DNA of 64,000 bases from Solicoccozyma terricola. Lineage: Eukaryota; Basidiomycota; Tremellomycetes; Filobasidiales; Piskurozymaceae. A model generated the notes under the pieces. It was not told where the DNA came from and made no database searches. It worked only from the letters and a program-made list of their open reading frames with translations. Position 1 is the first letter of the stretch; every line of letters starts with the position of its first letter. The position numbers and the translations under genes are program-made. The stretch is taken from the NCBI GenBank assembly GCA_001600875.1, contig BCLD01000018.1, positions 622,689 to 686,688 of the forward strand, in the 5' to 3' direction. This document shows positions 1 to 12,308 of the stretch, in pieces.

Positions 1-679
1 TCAACGGTGTTAGGCAGAGTTTGCAGGGCGATGTCAAGGAGTTGGTAGCTCTCTTGGAGGGTGATGGTGAGACTGCTGGTGATTTGAAAAAGGCGACTGC
101 ATGGGTCGAGAGTAAAGGTCAATGGCTGGAATCCATCGGTGAGTCAAATGCAACCAAGTTTCGGATCGTCTGTCTTTGCTAATCCATGTTTTCTTTTTTC
201 TGACTCATATAGGCGTCTCCGCTGCTGAGATCACCCGCAAGCTTCGTCTTCTCGCGTTGACGTCACTTTGCGCGAAATCTCAATCCAAGGATATCAAGTA
301 CGCGGATATCGCGGCTGGTTTAGATATCCCCGTCAAGGAAGTCGAGCGATGGGTCATTGATGGTAAGTATATCATCGCATCTACGAGTTCAATACAATGA
401 ATCACCCTGCTAACGACGTCCTCTCGCCTCGTGTCATTCCCAGCCATCGCTTCTAATCTCCTCCAAGCTCGTCTCGCTCAACCCACCCAGTCCCTCCGCG
501 TACAATCCGTATATTCCCGGTCGTTCGGCAAGGCCGAATGGGTCCTTCTCGAGAAGCGATTGGGAGAGTGGAAGACGGCTTTGGATGAGGTTCGGGCCGT
601 CGTCGATGATGCTTTGAAGGTCTCGAGTGGTCCAGAGGAGAGAAAGGAGAAGAGACAGGGGCAATCTGTTGCTGCTTAG
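1..679 (+). CDS. eIF3 subunit M, 3' part (PCI domain)
   Basis: This is the C-terminal part of translation initiation factor eIF3 subunit M, a PCI-domain component of the eIF3 scaffold that acts on the 40S subunit in the cytoplasm. The window opens inside an exon. I read introns at 139-212 (GTGAGT...CATATAG) and 363-443 (GTAAGT...CCCAG), which join the frame cleanly. After the first splice the protein reads AAEITRKLRLLALTSL, then the winged-helix segment EVERWVIDAIAS. The typical eIF3m tail follows, with SRSFGKAEW and LGEWKTALDEV matching the family pattern of a TFGKxxW motif followed by a W-K helix. The stop is TAG at 677-679. It converges with the next gene, whose stop lies 95 bp away, so the two transcripts probably overlap in their 3' UTRs. 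The related PCI protein CSN7 is less likely because of the FGKxxW tail. Confidence 0.85.
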
Positions 680-774
680 AGGGTTTGGGCGGATGTAGTG
701 TATAGTAATAGGGAGAGCGGTGCCTATGAGAAACGCATGGCTCTTTTATCCGCTCGTAACCTACCGCGCCTCCC

Positions 775-3239
775 TCATGATCGACGCCGATGAACTGTGT
801 CGTGCTCGCGTTGCAGTATGTCCTCGAGATCTTGTGGTACCACCTCTTCCACTCGACTCGGTGTCTGCCGGATGGATACTCGACGGCTATACTCGCTCAT
901 GTAACTTTCTTCCTGAAGCGTTTCCAACATGGCAGGCTCGTATTCGTCCATTAATAGCTCCTCCTCTGCTAATTCCTCGACTTGAGCATCGTAAAGCACG
1001 CAGAATTGAGGCTTGTCAAGGACTGAGAGGCTCTGGCCGTCGGGAGACCAGCGGACGTCGAGGGTGGAAAATGTGGCTGCATAGGGGGTTTGGCGTTGAG
1101 CATCCAGATCCTGCATGACCAGTCGTATGGACTCACGATGAGGCACGGCAATACCTTCCACAACTCCTTCCGTCTCCGTCGGCCCATCGGCATCGCCTTC
1201 ACCCACGATCGACGAATCCGCTTCATTTTCCCAATCCCCATCCCAGATATAAACCCCACTACCGACGATCTCAACCACATCTTCCACATGAGTGCCCCTC
1301 TTCATACCACCCAATGCAGGTAAGCTAGTGGCTGATGGGTCATATGTACACACCGCGAGCCTACGTGGACGCTGCGGATTCCAACGAGCAGACTTGATAG
1401 GTCGGGAAAAGAGGATTGCGACGTTGAGGGTGATGGAAGCTGGTATCGACGCTTCCGGTGTCGGAAGGAAGTGGTAAATGTACGCTAGTAGAGGGGTGGA
1501 CTCTGTGATGAGATTTTGCAAATCGGCGTTCAGCTGCAGCCATGAGGTGTTTGGGTCGAGCTTTACTCACCTGAACGGATCAACAGACATGTCCCATCGA
1601 TATTCCACTCCAATTGCGAGATACCCATCTTGGGGTTAGGATGCGATGGATCTGGTCTCAACGGAGAGATTGCAAGAGGTCCATCTACTTTGTCAACTGT
1701 CAAACGGAAGTTATTAAGGTGGTTCCAAGTTCGAAGTTGATCGAGTCAGAGATGGCAACGTCAGCATTTCAAAAAGAGCTAGTACATTGGAGACGTATCC
1801 CACTCACAAGCAACAACACCTCGACCTTCGGTCTGACGGTACCAATCAGCCGGCTCCTTCCAAACAGACTACCGAGAAACGACTATGATTAGAATCATAT
1901 AACGCTTCTTTACCAACATGTCAAATCTCACCGTTGTTTTCCCGTTCACCTTTACAGGCGGTGTGATCGTGCACATACATCTCCAACCCTCCGCTTCAAC
2001 AATCCTAACCTTTCCATCCCATCCTCCTACCCCAATCCACTGACCAACCGGTCCCCACGAAACACACTTCACTCCTAGCCCCGGATCTGAGCCGACGAAA
2101 GTAGGTGATGAAGATGAGAAAGTACCAAGGTGTGGACCGAGAGGAGAGTATATGTGAATTGCATACTAATTGGCGTTCGCGGGAGGGGATATTCATTAGT
2201 GGGGAGGAAAACAGGAAGGAGCTGGGATACTCACATCGAGAATACCTTCCCAGACTGCTATCCATCGACCATAAGGGGACCAACTCAGGCCAGCAACGTC
2301 GGTAGTAGCAATTGGGAAGGTCTGATAGCAGGAAAGTTCATTCCATAAGTGGTGGCCCCAAAAACCAAGCTCTGAAGATACAACCATCCACCTACTCTTA
2401 TCAGGTTGAACTGGTCAGAACTATCATAAACGCTCAACCAATCCCTCGCCTTGTGTCGTTCCGCGACGACGAAATAGCTTCCCGCATCACCTGTTTCAAT
2501 ACCAACGTGAGATCGTGATGGTTGATAATGAGACTGTCGACGATCGTCGTCTCCAGTATTAGGGGCGGTAAAGGATGAAGGGAGAAGTGTTCTTGGGCGG
2601 ACTGCATGGAGGAGAGTCGGTGGCGTGGTGTTTCGGACAGGTGGAGTGATAGGAGAGGAGATGTAGGATGTGTGACCTGTTAGTAGGGAGTAAATCGTGA
2701 TTCGCAGCTGTGAAAAGAGGAACAACACGTCAGCTGAAGGTCGACGCGATACAACTTGTGATGTCGACCAAAGAACGTTGGCTCACCCCACCGTCCGACC
2801 AACAAATCACTTCTTCGCCATTCTCATTCCATTCACTTCTCGTCAACCCCTCGACCCCAGCTCTGATCACAGCAGCAGGTTCATCTGTCTCTTCAGCTGT
2901 TGAGAAGATGTACACCAATTTCTGTTTAACAGCCGTGGCTAGGATGTGTGTTGATGTCGGAGACCAAGCTAGACTCGTGATTTCCGGAGACATCATCGTT
3001 GACTTGGATTCAGTCCTCCCCCCAGGATTATACCTGGGAGCATACCCCGCATGCTTCCCATTCTTCTCGACATGGGATGGATCCGGATAGACCCAAGTCC
3101 GAACGACCTGCATGGTTTCGGTCGATCTAACGACGATGCGGTCCCCATACGCTGTAGCGAGCGCCGATGAGCCGGGTGAAAAGGCGGTGGTAGGTGGAGA
3201 AGAGTGGATGTAGGACTCTGAGAAAGCGTAGGAGGACAT
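775..3239 (-). CDS. WRAP73 (WDR8) WD-repeat protein
   Basis: This intron-rich gene encodes a WD40 protein of the WRAP73/WDR8 family. In fungi and animals that family binds SSX2IP/Msd1-type partners at spindle poles and helps anchor microtubule minus ends. The start is the ATG at 3239-3237, giving [10 protein letters not shown], followed by [17 protein letters not shown] (blade 1). Later exons give [71 protein letters not shown] and a final [16 protein letters not shown] blade. The GWDGKVRI and WNPxxPRLAVCT blocks in this order are diagnostic. The protein ends in an Arg-rich tail at 775. An ATGG tetranucleotide array lies directly upstream and is open in frame with the start, so a longer N-terminus of His-Pro-Ser-Ile repeats is possible. 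I judge the internal Met to be correct. Exon borders in the middle are approximate. Confidence 0.8.
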
Positions 3240-3244
3240 GATGG

Positions 3245-3308
3245 ATGAATGGATGGATGGATGGATGGATGGATGGATGGATGGATGGATGGATGGATGG
3301 ATGGATGG
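3245..3308. repeat. (ATGG)n tetranucleotide microsatellite
   Basis: About 15 near-perfect copies of ATGG lie immediately 5' of the WRAP73 start codon. On the minus strand they read as an open Ser-Ile-His-Pro repeat in frame with the gene, so length changes in whole tetranucleotides would alter any N-terminal extension that begins upstream. Confidence 0.95.
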
Positions 3309-3408
3309 CGCGGGATGTCGTTGAAACAAGTTGTTTGTTTACATTTTAGGGATTATGTAATCAAGCATTCGCCACCGCCACCGACACTGAAATGGGGGTG
3401 GTCATCTC

Positions 3409-6400
3409 CTACTTCTTCAACGTCCTCTGCTTCTCCGCATGCTCCACCACCTTCTGCTCCACAAACATTCCTTTCCTCTTCCTCACCGCATCGCAATACA
3501 CGCGCGCAATGTTCGCCTTGTCGGCTTTTTCTCCAAAGTCCTCGAGCTCTTCCTCTGTAGTTGGAACCCAGAACGGATCTTGGTCCAGCATCTCGAACCT
3601 GTGGGAGTAGAAGGCGGTTCGTCAGGATGGCCGTCCGGGATTAGCCTGATCGTGTGATCCTCACCCGCTGAAGATGAGCTGAGGACTCGCTGCACCTGAA
3701 GTTCTCTTCCGAATCTCTGTGTCGGCGAATGTTTGTCAATTTCGAGCACTCCCGTTCGACGCTTTCGGTAGCACTCACCATCCGCGAACCCAAAGGACTC
3801 GACAACAGGTAGTTTGGCAGATATCGAGAAGAACGATGTGCCCTCTTTCATCTCCTCGGCGATGATCCTCCCACGTCGGCGGGCTACAACGGCATACACT
3901 TTTCCCAATACATCGGCTGTGAGGAAACGTTTGTTAATCTCGGAACGTTACTGCAACGCGGACAGCACTCACTTGAGGCCTGGATATCACACGTGTACAT
4001 CGCTAACATGACTCGTGGTGACCAGTCGAGTAACCCATTCCGACAAGCATCTCGTACACTGGTAATGAGTGATCCAGTGACTTGAGGTAGTCGCGCTCGT
4101 ACTTGAATCGCCAGATCAGCCGAGGTAATCTCAACAACACTCTCTGCAAGCGAACACTCACATGCATCTCGATCATCCTCCGTCCGGTTCACCGTTACCG
4201 CTTCCAGGAAATAAGCCATCCCAATAACTGGCTCGCCACACAACGGACCTTGATTGCACGCGATCTGGAACCCCGTCTCGATACTAGCATCGAAATCTCG
4301 GAGAAGCCGGACAGCATCCTGCTGATCTGCTAGATCTTGTTCGACCGCGACTTCCTGCATTTGCATCTCTTCCATATCATGGACGAGAGCTTCGACTTCT
4401 GCTGCTGTTTTACCCTCTGCTTGAGCAGATTCAATGACCCGGAGCTTCTCTCGGAGGCTGCGGTAGGGGAGCGTCAACAATTGATAGCGTTCAAAAGGCA
4501 ACTGCAACACTTACCCCCTCGTCACCGATCCCGTCATGTCAATCAAAATGTTGGGTCCCACTTGCTTTGGTCCAAAAGCCCAAATGTGGTCGGCAACGCC
4601 TTTCCACTCGCCTCCTTCCGCATCCAACAATTGAACAAGCTGTTTCCAAAAGTCCTCCGGTCTGGTAGCCTTTTTCCCTCCAGCATGCGTAGCAGCCTCC
4701 ATGCTCGCGTCGATCTCCGCATCCTGCGCTTTCCCCTCCGCGAGCAAGCTTTGCAGCGTGCCAGCGTTCTTTTGCAGGTAATGTACAATATCTTCCGGTA
4801 ATGGAGTACCTCGAATGGTAAAGTTGACGAGGTTGGAAACACTAGATCCGTTGAATCGCCCACGGACCCCTTCGAAGCCTTTGCTAGCGTTCATTTCTGT
4901 GGCCAAAGTACTATGAGAATGACTCGGACTGCACACAACTCCAAACTCCTACACTCACCAGCTGCCTTGACCGTCGTCTCCCGGAACGGCACAATCGCTT
5001 CTGACGCGCTGATGGCGCATTTAGCGAAACGTTCTCGTAGATCCTTTAGACACCGCTCCAAATGTAATTCGCCAGCGGTCAAAATGACGTGCTCTCCGGT
5101 TTCTTGTACCAGAACCTCAACACATGGATCTGCTTGATTTAACAACCGTAAACCTTCCACTAGCTTCGGCAGATCAGCTGTGGTGATGATTTTACAGTCA
5201 GACTTGCATTCGGCCTATAGAAGGTCTCGTCAACAGACTAACCAGGGTTTTCCGGCTCGAGAGCGACACGGACAATCGGGGCCGTCTGTTGTGCTAAGTG
5301 CGTCAGCAAACACCTTCGTCGAAGCGTTGGACCTATCCACTACTCACCTGCATCACGACGCCAGCCAAGTTCACCAAGCAATCTTTGACGCCGTCTTGCA
5401 TCACATCATCCACGCCTTCGCTGTTACCTGGCGCACACAGCGTCGCATTTCTCAACACTTTACCTTCTAGTCCAGCAATAGCAAAGATATTCCCAGCAGG
5501 TACCATGTCTACAGGCACGAGTTCCCGTCCCATCATCATGTACAGGTTGGTCACCTCTACAGAGGAAATATGCCGAGTATTGGCTGGATGATTGGGCGGA
5601 AGTGCCGTGTTGTATTTTGGCGAGACGCAGAACAATTTTGATCCCTTCTTGATGACGCCGGCGTAGATTCTTGCGAATCCGATCAGAGCTTCCCCGCCCT
5701 TCGGCTCAACCGGCAGTTCGAATGGATGATCGCCAGGTACAGCAGCAGCGGGTAATCCATCGACTAATGGCAGTTCCGTCACACCATCTCCAGCACCTTC
5801 AGCCTCCGCCGCCGCTCGTCTTTCCCTCGCTTCCTTGCCTCGCCTCCGCATATCCTCGGCTGTAATTTCCTTGGCCCTGAAATCCGGCAGTTCTGATCGC
5901 GGGACTGCGAACATCTTGCTCACGTATGCGACGATGTCGGATGAGTCGTCCTGCTTGCAATTATAGAGATCCGTCTCGAGTTTGCTCGTGGGTGCGACCA
6001 ATCCGGTTGAAGGTGATGTGTAGACTCTGGGGTGAAGCATACGGGGTAGACGAATCGGTTGTGCTTCGGATGGAGATGGAATGACATCCACTACGGCTTG
6101 GAAGGTGCATGTAGATAGTGGAAGCCATTGTTGGAAGATGACGGCAACAAGGTTGCGGGTGTCTTTGGAGCGTAGATCTCTAGGTGATATCTTGACGTTG
6201 AGCGCGGAGACGATCTTGCTTACTTTGTCCGGGTTGCTGTGTGGTGCCGAGGCTTGATCAGTTCGCTGCTCACCGAAGAGTATTCACGTCGCACTCACTG
6301 CTCCTCTAGTACAGTCTCATAAACCCTCCAAACGTTTTCCAACACAAACTGCACGAACATGGGTTTCAAGTTCCTACCACCCAACTTTTTCCTCCCAATC

Positions 6401-7573
6401 ACCCGTTTGGTCTTTGGATCGAGATAAAAATCCCCCCACAGTACATTTCTCAACTTGAACTCTTTAATCCCAAGCTTTGCCGCATACAATCTCGCGAATT
6501 GACCCAATCGAAATGCCCACCCATCGATCGCAGATGCAAAGATGACATTTCCTCTCTCTGGTGCGAAATAAAGATCCTCGTCTTCCTTTTCTTCGTAATC
6601 CTCCTCCTCGTGTGGCGTATTCGTACCCGAATCAACAACATCCTCATCATCTTCTCTTTCCTTCCTCTCTCTGATCCGTTCCTCCCTCTCTTCTCTCCAT
6701 CTTAAATCATCTTCCATCCTCTCGCTGGCGTAGAAACTTCCCATTACTGCGTTCACTTGCTCGATTAGTTGTGATAGGTGGTTGTAAGCTTCGGTAGGAG
6801 TAAGTTTGAGTTCGATGATCAGACGATCGAGTTTGTTGATTATGAGAATGGGTTTGAGGTTGTCTAGCCATGCTTGACGGAGCACCGCGATGGTCTATGC
6901 GGAAGAAGACTTTAGCGCACTAATAGCTCGTAAAAAAGAATTAGGCGACCTAGTCACCTGCGTGCAGACTCCTTCGACGACATCAACCAATACCAACGCA
7001 CCATCGCATAATCGACTGGCTGTCGATACTTCCGAAGCGAAATCTACGTGTCCCGGCGTGTCTATGAGGTTGAGGATATGATGTGGTGAGAGTTGCGCTG
7101 AAAAGAGAGAAGGGGGGGGGGGGGGGGTCGGTTCAATGAAATGGTTAGCAAGGGCGAGTTGAACGCAATCAGCGGTAGTCACCTTGTCCTTCTTTAGGCT
7201 TTCTCAGCATCTGGAATTGCAATGATACCTGGGATTTGCACGTTGTGATCAGCTTGCAGTCCCAGTTTGCCTATCCCATCACACGCTGATGCCCACCGCA
7301 CTACTCTCCATGGTGATACCTCTTTCCTGCTCATCCTCCCTACTATCCATATACCTGATCTTTCCTGCCAGTCTAGAGGATATGATGTTATTGGAGCTTA
7401 GCAAGGAGTCGACAAAGGAAGTCTTGCCATGGTCGACGTGGGCGAGGACGGTGACATTCTGTGCGAGGGAGTGGGAGTGGGAATCAGCTGGAGTGCGGGG
7501 GCGGGTTGTGCAAAGAGGTACAACGTACTCGCGTGTTGGGAGTCGGCACTGCGAATGTCTTTTGGGTTGCCAT
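3409..7573 (-). CDS. RIA1: EFL1/Ria1 ribosome-assembly GTPase
   Basis: This is an EF-2-like cytoplasmic GTPase which, with Sdo1/SBDS, releases Tif6/eIF6 from nascent 60S subunits. The start ATG at 7573 gives [15 protein letters not shown]; a GTACGT...CACAG intron then joins in phase 0 to [14 protein letters not shown] (G1). Further exons show [14 protein letters not shown] (switch I), [14 protein letters not shown] (G3) and [10 protein letters not shown] (G4). The family-specific insertion, rich in Glu, Arg and Asp, follows [14 protein letters not shown]. Next come [16 protein letters not shown] and [15 protein letters not shown]. The end, [20 protein letters not shown], is the signature EFL1 C-terminus. 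There are many short introns. One intron, near 7112-7127, carries a 16-base run that is poly-C on the sense strand directly before the 3' splice site. The protein is full length with all GTPase motifs intact. The upstream neighbour ends only 174 bp away on the same strand. Confidence 0.93.
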
Positions 7574-7747
7574 GGCGGTGCGGTACCTGTGCTAGACAGG
7601 GTAGTGATGGTGATGCCGATGTAGATGTAGATGTATGGGAATGAGACGAGGTAGGGGTTGAACAGACTTTGAAAGTTGACTTGACCAAGAACTTCGGAAC
7701 CGATCGGTATGACGTCATCATCAACCAGAACAAAATTCTACATTACT

Positions 7748-10072
7748 TTATGATGTCGCCCATGCTTTTCTCATCGCTTCATCCCCACCGTTCCTCTTCA
7801 TCTCTTCCATCAGCGCACTGACAGTCGTACTACCTCCCTCCTGATCCATCGTGGCCACTTTGCCAGTCCGGTCCACACCATCCCAATCCAACACCTTTTC
7901 GTAGAAGAACAAAAATGCAGACCCTTGCTCTGCCAGGACATGGCTCTCCAGCACGGTCTCCACATCCGCATCACTGATCCTCAGCCACCCCCCGCTTTTC
8001 CCTCTGACCTGTCCGTAATACCCACAGTCCTGACAGTCGCAATAGTCAGGACAGGCCTTGGTCGGCCTATCCAAACTGGGTTTCCTTCGATAAGCAACGA
8101 AATGCCCGAATGAATGGGTGAATCCATAATGGCAGATGAGAGCTTGCAGGCGGTACAGCACTCGAGGTGGTTTTTCACGCCGGGAAGAAGAGGGTGGCAG
8201 TGTTACTGATCTGTCGTCCAGGAACTCTGGTGTGGCATGTCGAGATATCGGTCCATCCGCATCCATATGTAATGACCCCGATGTGGTAAAGTCCGTAATG
8301 TCTAGAATCAGAGGAAAGGCGACGAATGGAGTCTTTTTCACGATTTGACCGTATGGCGTGTACTCGGATCTCACTAGATGGAGACCTAGGATTTGCGGTG
8401 GCTATGTGGCGAGAAGTCAATTGGCTGCGGCTGCTGGCGGTCGTAGTGACTACGCAAACTCACCCTCGCTATCATAGCTTGTTTCGCACTTCTACTCCTT
8501 CCTCTAACCCACTTGACTTCCTCAAGTCCCGTCACTTTCTCCATTCCACTGATCGCTCCATCGTCCCAAAGCCCTTGTAATATCTTCTCGACCTTTCTCG
8601 CTTCTCTCGCTCGTTTCTTCTTACTCGGACTAGGTTGGATAGGTGGATCTCCGGTTGGTAACGCTAGTCGTTGAGCTTCAGATGTGTAGTATGCGAGGGT
8701 CAATTTTAGCGTACAAGCGTCGCAATGTGCATCATCGATGACTTCGATGTTGGTAAAGTATCCCAAACAAGATTCGAGTCGAATTCGACCCTGTGCATAC
8801 GCCCCTTCATCGTCAGCTTGTCATTTTACAACCGGAGACCCCCCCCCCCCCCGCGGCGGATACTCACACTCATTGGCACTGCGACATCCAACGTACCCAG
8901 GGTCTCATACCTGATAGCCTCACACCAACCACATTTCAAGCAACTCCTTCGATTCGCACTCAGACCGTCAAATGGTGACATGGTTTCCTTTTCCTTGCCC
9001 TTTCTACTAGCTCTTTGTATTCTCGACCCACCCCACCCAGATGAGGATAACGTCTGAGAGTCGTTTGGAACGGATAGATTCGGTGCAGCGAATCCTAAAT
9101 CTCTTCGTCGTTCTGTTGAGACTTTACTGAGCTCGTCGGAGATGGCACTTGCAAGGAGAAGAAACAATTCGTGTGCGTCTTGATGATCTCGCGTTTGTAA
9201 GAGTCGTCGAACGGATGGAAGGGAGGAGAATGCGTTGATCAGGGCAACAGGTCGGACTGGAGGTGGGTAGGAGGATGTTGATGGTGTGTTGAGTTCTGTG
9301 GGTTGAACGGGGAGATTGAGCGTTTGATAGACCCTATCCCGATCAGTGGGAGATGTTGCTCACCATCCAGGGTTTGAATCAACGCATCTGTCACTGGAGT
9401 AGGTAAGTCTACTTCCTCGGCTAGCTCCACGACCGACGCAAGGTGTTCATGCAGGCGGGGCAGTGATGCGAAAGCCTGTGTGTGGCAGCGGTGAGAATAA
9501 AGTCGGCTGAGAATCGTTAAGCCTTCCACCGAGCATTCTTACCTGTAGGACAGAGTTCATGTAGCATAGAGTACCCGACAAGTTGACCATTCCAGGATAA
9601 TTTGAACCTGATCGGAGAAATAAACACCAGGGTGGTCAGCAAGAGATGGTTGGTCGATTCTGGCCAAAGGTGGCTACACACCGAGGGGTTTGGAGTCTAC
9701 TGGTACGCTTCTCCTCATTCTCAACATCCTACTACCCTTTCCCACCCTGACGGCACTTGATGAACCTTCCACGACGCCGTCCTCGGCTCCACTCTCACTC
9801 TGAAGCTCATATTCCCCGTTGTCCCCTTTGGGTGGACCTGGGGCGACCAGTCGTGCGAGTCGACCACCTAGTCCGCCTAGCGAATAACCCATCCTTCTAT
9901 GCGTAGCCGGTAGATCAATGCCAACGCCGATCAGGATGGTATCGATGACTGAAAAGATGGATGTTATGAGGGATACGAGGAACTGAAAGGTAGGTGAATC
10001 GAGGTAGTTCCGAAGGTAGGTAGGCTTTAAACCGTCGTTCGAGGGAGACTCTGCTCCGTGTATACTTTCCAT
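7748..10072 (-). CDS. Ubiquitin carboxyl-terminal hydrolase, Ubp1-like
   Basis: This is a USP-family cysteine protease that removes ubiquitin from proteins. The first exon starts MESIHGAESPSNDG and has a probable membrane segment, FQFLVSLITSIFSVIDTILIGVG. That resembles yeast Ubp1, which is membrane-anchored, so an ER or other endomembrane location is inferred. The Cys box reads VNLSGTLCYMNSVLQ (near 9545-9590), with TLC in place of the usual NTC. Then follow the helix HQDAHELFLLLASAI, a zinc-ribbon-like pair SCLKCGWCEA and DDAHCDACTLK, and the His box THSFGHFVAYRR (near 8100). The end, with GSAFLFFYEK, matches the family. The intron after the LDVAVPMS exon holds a 14-base run at 8839-8852 that is poly-G in the sense orientation just after the GTGAGT donor. 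Several exon borders remain approximate. Confidence 0.85.
8839..8852. repeat. 14-base C run (poly-G in sense) after a 5' splice site
   Basis: The run lies in an intron of the minus-strand ubiquitin protease gene, roughly 15 bases past the GTGAGT donor. Confidence 0.9.
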
Positions 10073-10706
10073 GCTCTGCGGAGTGCTCTATGCATGATGC
10101 AGCAGGTGCTGTCCTTGCAACATCTTTGCTTGGGTGGGTATTGATGTGAACGATGAAAGAACACCTCGACTCGGGGCAAAAAGTTGAAGATGGACGGCGG
10201 CGGGGGCCCTTTCTGCCTCACGCATGACGCGGCAACAACCGTCAGCGGGCGGGGGGGATCTGTTACCCAGACTCCCCAGATTCGACGATGATGGGAAATG
10301 GATAAGGGATGGGAGAACACACAATGGGAAGGAAGACGCTGGCCAGTCCGAAATAATAAAAAAGATCTTTGCCGTAGTAATGAAGAATAGAGAATAGAGA
10401 GAGAAACCGACTCCTGCGCAATCCTTCTTGACTACTTTCCATCCCACCCACGAGTTCCCGCTATCCCCCGCACCAACCCGCTCTAAGCTTCACCTTCCTC
10501 CCTATCAACCCCCCAGCACGCCCCGTTGTCGATCCATATGTACCGCCGAAGAAGATGAGAAGGGGAGAAAAAGGATTGAGAAAAAAAAAGGGGAATCGAG
10601 GGACGAGGTCGATTTGATGAGATTAAGGGAAGACATCGCAGGCGGGGGCCAAGTCACCGATTCCGAACGACCTCCTTGCACTTTCTTGTAAACATTCACG
10701 ACACGC
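10073..10706. other. Intergenic region, tandem minus-strand genes
   Basis: The region holds the 5' flank of the ubiquitin protease and the 3' flank of 14-3-3. I see pyrimidine- and A-rich stretches but no convincing gene; the open frames in it have no recognisable product. Confidence 0.6.
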
Positions 10707-11856
10707 TTAGACGACGACCTCGGGCTTCGCAGCCTCCTCGGGAGCGGCAGCAGCGGGCTCGTCGGCCTTCTCGGCGTCTGTAAGGGTAGGTAGGGGACGC
10801 GAGTCGTCAGTTGGGGTCGTCGAGGTGGTGAATGGCCAAGCGACTCACTATCGTTCATGTCAGACGTCCACAAGGTGAGGTTATCACGGAGCAATTGCAT
10901 GATGAGGGTCGAGTCCCTGTCACGATATGGGAGTTAGTGTGGTACTTTGATGCCAAGCCACTGCACACGCCTGCTCACTTGTAAGATTCCTCGGACAAGG
11001 TGTCAAGCTCGGCGATGGCATCGTCGAACGCCTGCTTGGCAAGGTGGCAAGCGCGGTCTGGGCTGTTTAGGATCTCGTAGCTGTGGAAGAGAGGAAGGGG
11101 CGGGGGGGGGGGATGAGCAACGTTCGGTTCGCGACGGCGACAAGCTTCGACGCACTAGAAGACGGAGAAGTTGAGGGCCAAACCCAACCTGATGGGGTGG
11201 GTAGGAGGGAGCTCGGCAACGGCAACATCGGACGCGGCCTTGTAAGCTTCGAGAGACTTGTCGGCAGAGTCCTTGCGCTTGTCACCGGTGGCGAATTCGG
11301 CGAGGTAGCGGTGGTAGTCTCCCATCCTACAGTGAAAACGACGAGTTCAGTGCACGGCGAGATCATGGGGGACACCCGCCATCACGAAACTCACATCTTG
11401 TGGTAAAACACCTTGCTCTCACCGGTGGCAGCGGAAGGGATGAGGTGCTTGTCAAGAACATCGAGAATGTCCTCGCAGATCTTGGCAAGCTCAGCCTCGA
11501 TCTTCTCCCTGTAACCCTTGATCATGGCGACCTGGGCCTCGTTACCCTTGCTCTCCTCTTTCTGTTCGATAGAGGAGACAATTCGCCACGAAGCACGACG
11601 AGCACCGATGACGTTCTTGTAGGCGACGGAGAGGAGGTTTCGCTCTTCAACGGTGAGCTCTTGGTCGGAGGATGCGACGGTCTTCATGTTCTCGACCATC
11701 TCTACAGGAGAGAAGCGAGCGGAGCGGAGCGAAGGGGAAGCGGAGGTGTCAGTTCGAATGGCATCACACGAGTAACAAAAGACACTCACCCTCGTAACGC
11801 TCAGCCTGCTCAGCGAGCTTGGCCAAGTAGACAGAATCTTCACGCGATGCGGGCAT
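10707..11856 (-). CDS. 14-3-3 protein
   Basis: This is a dimeric phosphoserine/phosphothreonine-binding adaptor of the Bmh1/Rad24 type that acts in signalling and the cell cycle. The start is ATG at 11856 ([22 protein letters not shown]). Exon 2 gives [40 protein letters not shown] (signature 1) and the [17 protein letters not shown] junction. Later exons give [37 protein letters not shown] and [18 protein letters not shown] (signature 2). The tail is acidic and Ala-rich and ends EVVV. All phosphopeptide-pocket residues that I can place (K, R, R, Y, N) are present. The length of about 255 residues is normal. The intron at 11102-11112 carries a poly-C (sense) tract before its acceptor. The upstream region is exceptionally long for this window and includes a 45-base homopolymer. 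Confidence 0.97.
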
Positions 11857-12262
11857 CTGCGTAGGTAATGGTGCATTCACGAAGGGAGGTGTGATTGATT
11901 GAAACATTTGAGAAATGGTGATGAGATGTAGTCGTTGTATACGGGTGGCGGAAAGAGATGGTAGATGGGAGAGTGCGGAGAAAATGAGATAGGGCGAGCG
12001 GAGCGGAGTTTGGAATTCGGATCAACGATGATGATTCGCATGATGTGGTGGTGAAGCAAGAATCATGAGACGGACGGAGTTTGCGGGGACGGCGGAGTGA
12101 GGCGGTGGAGTTGAGATAACGAGTCAAAGGATGGGGATAGACAGACGAGAAGGGATGAAAATCGGAAGAGTTAGGTAGAGCGGGATGTGAAATGATGAGA
12201 TGGTGAAACAGGACGTTGTGTCGAGGTGGTGAGGGTAGATGATGGAGGATCAGGCGAGGAAA

Positions 12263-12308
<46 letters not shown>

